In this document: positions 5,988 to 6,808 of the stretch, piece after piece
How positions within the stretch are numbered: position 1 is the first letter of the stretch
Layout of the letters: every line of letters starts with the position of its first letter
DNA from: DATDRQ01 sp035291645
Lineage (GTDB): Bacteria; Chloroflexota; Anaerolineae; Anaerolineales; UBA4823
DNA length: 6,808 bases
Reading direction: 5' to 3'
NCBI GenBank assembly: GCA_035291645.1
Contig: DATDRQ010000287.1
Span: 1 to 6,808 of the forward strand
Translations under genes and position numbers: made by a program
The notes under the pieces: generated by a model
Seen by the model: the letters and a program-made list of their open reading frames with translations, nothing else
What the model was told of the DNA's origin: nothing
Databases searched by the model: none

Positions 5988-6042
5988 TTTGCACAAAAGC
6001 ACGACGCGCGATTCTTTCTGCAGAAAACTGTCATTGCGAGAA

Positions 6043-6073
6043 GGATGGTCTGGCGTTCTTTGCCAGACCATCC
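6043..6073. repeat. Perfect 12-bp stem-loop inside the palindromic repeat
   Basis: GGATGGTCTGGC (6043-6054) and GCCAGACCATCC (6062-6073) form a perfect 12-bp stem with the 7-nt loop GTTCTTT. No T-tract follows on either strand at once, so it is not a classical intrinsic terminator. It sits between the left terminal repeat and the left internal arm. Confidence 0.8.
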
Positions 6074-6134
6074 GACGAAGCAATCTCTGCCTCTCGCCGG
6101 ACCTGAGATTGCGACAATAAGATTGCTTCGTCGC

Positions 6135-6151
6135 CGCCAGCATAGCTGGCG
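6135..6151. repeat. 7-bp stem-loop at the right end of the repeat
   Basis: CGCCAGC (6135-6141) and GCTGGCG (6145-6151) pair perfectly around an ATA loop, mirroring the larger hairpin at the left end but with a different sequence. Confidence 0.6.
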
Positions 6152-6198
6152 CCTCCTCGCAAAGACACGGGTTCGGTTTCTTTGAAGTGCAGAGTGAA

Positions 6199-6221
6199 CT
6201 GGTTGAATACCGGCCTTTTTT
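6199..6221 (+). terminator. Weak candidate terminator after the rightward cluster
   Basis: CTGGT (6199-6203) and ACCGG (6209-6213) can form a 5-bp stem with one wobble pair, followed by CC and six T residues (6216-6221). The stem is weak, but the T-run and its place between the last gene of the cluster and the next promoter fit termination. Confidence 0.3.
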
Positions 6222-6223
6222 AT

Positions 6224-6252
6224 TTGACAACCCGCCGGAATCTCTCTATACT
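6224..6252 (+). promoter_or_regulatory. Near-consensus sigma70 promoter for the acyl-CoA ligase gene
   Basis: TTGACA (6224-6229, perfect) and TATACT (6247-6252, 5 of 6) are separated by 17 nt, predicting a start near 6259 and a leader of about 58 nt. The surrounding DNA is AT-rich against a GC-rich background. No obvious operator palindrome is seen over it. Confidence 0.8.
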
Positions 6253-6303
6253 AAAAATGACGGAACCTTAACAGGAAACGGCCCCGAGCGTTCGAAAGTT
6301 GGA

Positions 6304-6309
6304 AGGAGG
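6304..6309 (+). promoter_or_regulatory. Shine-Dalgarno of the acyl-CoA ligase gene
   Basis: AGGAGG within GGAAGGAGGA lies 7 nt before the ATG at 6317, a full-consensus site that fixes the start. Confidence 0.85.
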
Positions 6310-6316
6310 ATAGATT

Positions 6317-6808
6317 ATGAACGACAGGCCCTGGCTCGCTCGATATGATGAGGGAGTGCCCCAGCATGTCGATTATCCCGAAGTCCCCCTGCATCACTTT
6401 TTAGAAGAAGCCGCCCGTAAACATCCCGATTCCCCCTGTACGATCTTCAAAGGGGCCAGGATATCCTACCGGGAGATGGACGAAATCACCGACCGGCTGG
6501 CAGCGGGGCTGGCTGGCAGCGGGGTGAAGAAAGGCGACCGGGTGGGGATCTTCATGCCGAACACCCCCCAATTCGTCATGGCGTACTTCGCGATTCTCAA
6601 ACTGGGAGCGGTGGTGGTGGCGTTCAATCCCCTGTATACGGCGCGGGAGATCGAACACCAGGCCAACGACTCCGGCATCGAAGTGATGCTGGTGATGAGC
6701 AAATTCTACCCGCTGATCAAGAAGGTCCAGCCTAAGACGCGTCTGCGAACTTTGGTTGTCACCAACATCAAGGAGACCCTGCCGCCGATCCTGGCATTTC
6801 TTTTCACC
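6317..6808 (+). CDS. Long-chain fatty-acid-CoA ligase (FadD-like), 3'-truncated by the window edge
   Basis: Only the first 164 residues are present; the frame is open to the last base. It is the N-terminal part of an AMP-forming acyl-CoA synthetase, which activates fatty acids with ATP and CoA for beta-oxidation or lipid synthesis. Recognisable FadD-type elements are the start RPWLARYDEGVP (4-15), then YPEVPLHHFLEEAARKHPD (20-38), ISYREMDEITDRLAAGL (49-65), KKGDRVGIFMPNTPQFVMAYFAILKLGAV (split at 71-85 and 86-99) and FNPLYTAREIEHQANDSG (103-120). The ATP-binding TSGTTG-type loop and the C-terminal domain would lie beyond the window, so chain-length preference cannot be judged. It has its own strong promoter and SD and is thus a separate transcription unit from the miaA cluster. 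Confidence 0.93.
   Translation, partial: MNDRPWLARYDEGVPQHVDYPEVPLHHFLEEAARKHPDSPCTIFKGARISYREMDEITDRLAAGLAGSGVKKGDRVGIFMPNTPQFVMAYFAILKLGAVVVAFNPLYTAREIEHQANDSGIEVMLVMSKFYPLIKKVQPKTRLRTLVVTNIKETLPPILAFLFT

Larger units (their letters stand above)
6029..6167. repeat. 139-bp palindromic repeat with 12-bp terminal inverted repeats
   Basis: The ends TGTCATTGCGAG (6029-6040) and CTCGCAAAGACA (6156-6167) are inverted repeats with 11 of 12 matches. Inside, GACGAAGCAATCT (6074-6086) and AGATTGCTTCGTC (6120-6132) are perfect 13-bp inverted repeats, and GAGATTGC (6105-6112) is an additional partial copy of the right arm. The pattern resembles the 'CATTGCGAGG...GAAGCAATC...GATTGCTTC...CCTCGCAATG' intergenic repeats that I recall from Chloroflexota and other bacterial genomes. 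It carries no gene and looks like a non-autonomous, MITE- or REP-like element. A minus-strand reading frame crosses it but has the composition of repeat translation only. Confidence 0.75.

Noticed and set aside
6015..6026. TTTCTGCAGAAA 12-bp palindrome just before the repeat
   Set aside because: It is a short AT-flanked palindrome with no loop, no T-tract and no promoter near it; it could be chance, and no function is supported.
5979..6230. Minus-strand open frame of 83 codons across the intergenic repeat
   Set aside because: It merely translates the palindromic repeat (with stretches such as ERQRLLRRMV and PSRNDS typical of repeat-derived false genes), has no SD context and no family likeness.

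Overview
The window is high-GC bacterial DNA carrying ordinary chromosomal genes on both strands. The variant PlsY, the JAMM peptidase, a polytopic membrane protein, an F420-type split-barrel oxidoreductase and a repeat of the 'CATTGCGAG...CTCGCAATG' kind together suggest a member of the Chloroflexota, perhaps Anaerolineae. This is an inference from recalled gene and repeat styles; no taxonomic marker such as rRNA is present.

Layout. Positions 1-822 (+) hold the 3' part of an MBL-fold metallohydrolase gene. It converges on, and overlaps by 34 bp, a leftward cluster that reads from 2779 down to 789: a polytopic membrane protein of unknown function, a small JAMM/MPN+ metallopeptidase, and a divergent PlsY glycerol-3-phosphate acyltransferase. 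Positions 2780-2951 are a divergent control region with one sigma70-type promoter on each strand. The leftward one places the transcript start on the GTG codon of the first gene. The rightward one drives a tightly packed cluster: a GT4 glycosyltransferase resembling diacylglycerol glucosyltransferases, yraN (ATGA overlap), miaA (14-bp overlap) and a deazaflavin-dependent nitroreductase-family protein (12-nt gap with a good SD). Positions 5988-6316 are non-coding. They contain a 139-bp palindromic repeat and then a near-consensus promoter (TTGACA-N17-TATACT) for a long-chain fatty-acid-CoA ligase gene that runs off the right edge.

How the genes fit together. Membrane-lipid metabolism recurs: PlsY acylates glycerol-3-phosphate, the GT4 enzyme probably glycosylates a lipid acceptor, and the acyl-CoA ligase activates fatty acids. 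YraN and MiaA are nucleic-acid and tRNA housekeeping genes that share the rightward transcript. I see no phage, CRISPR, toxin-antitoxin or biosynthetic-cluster signature, and no clear new multi-gene system. The points most worth a second look are the interlocked convergent 3' ends of the MBL and plsY genes, the substituted PlsY motifs, the predicted leaderless GTG start, and the composite palindromic repeat.
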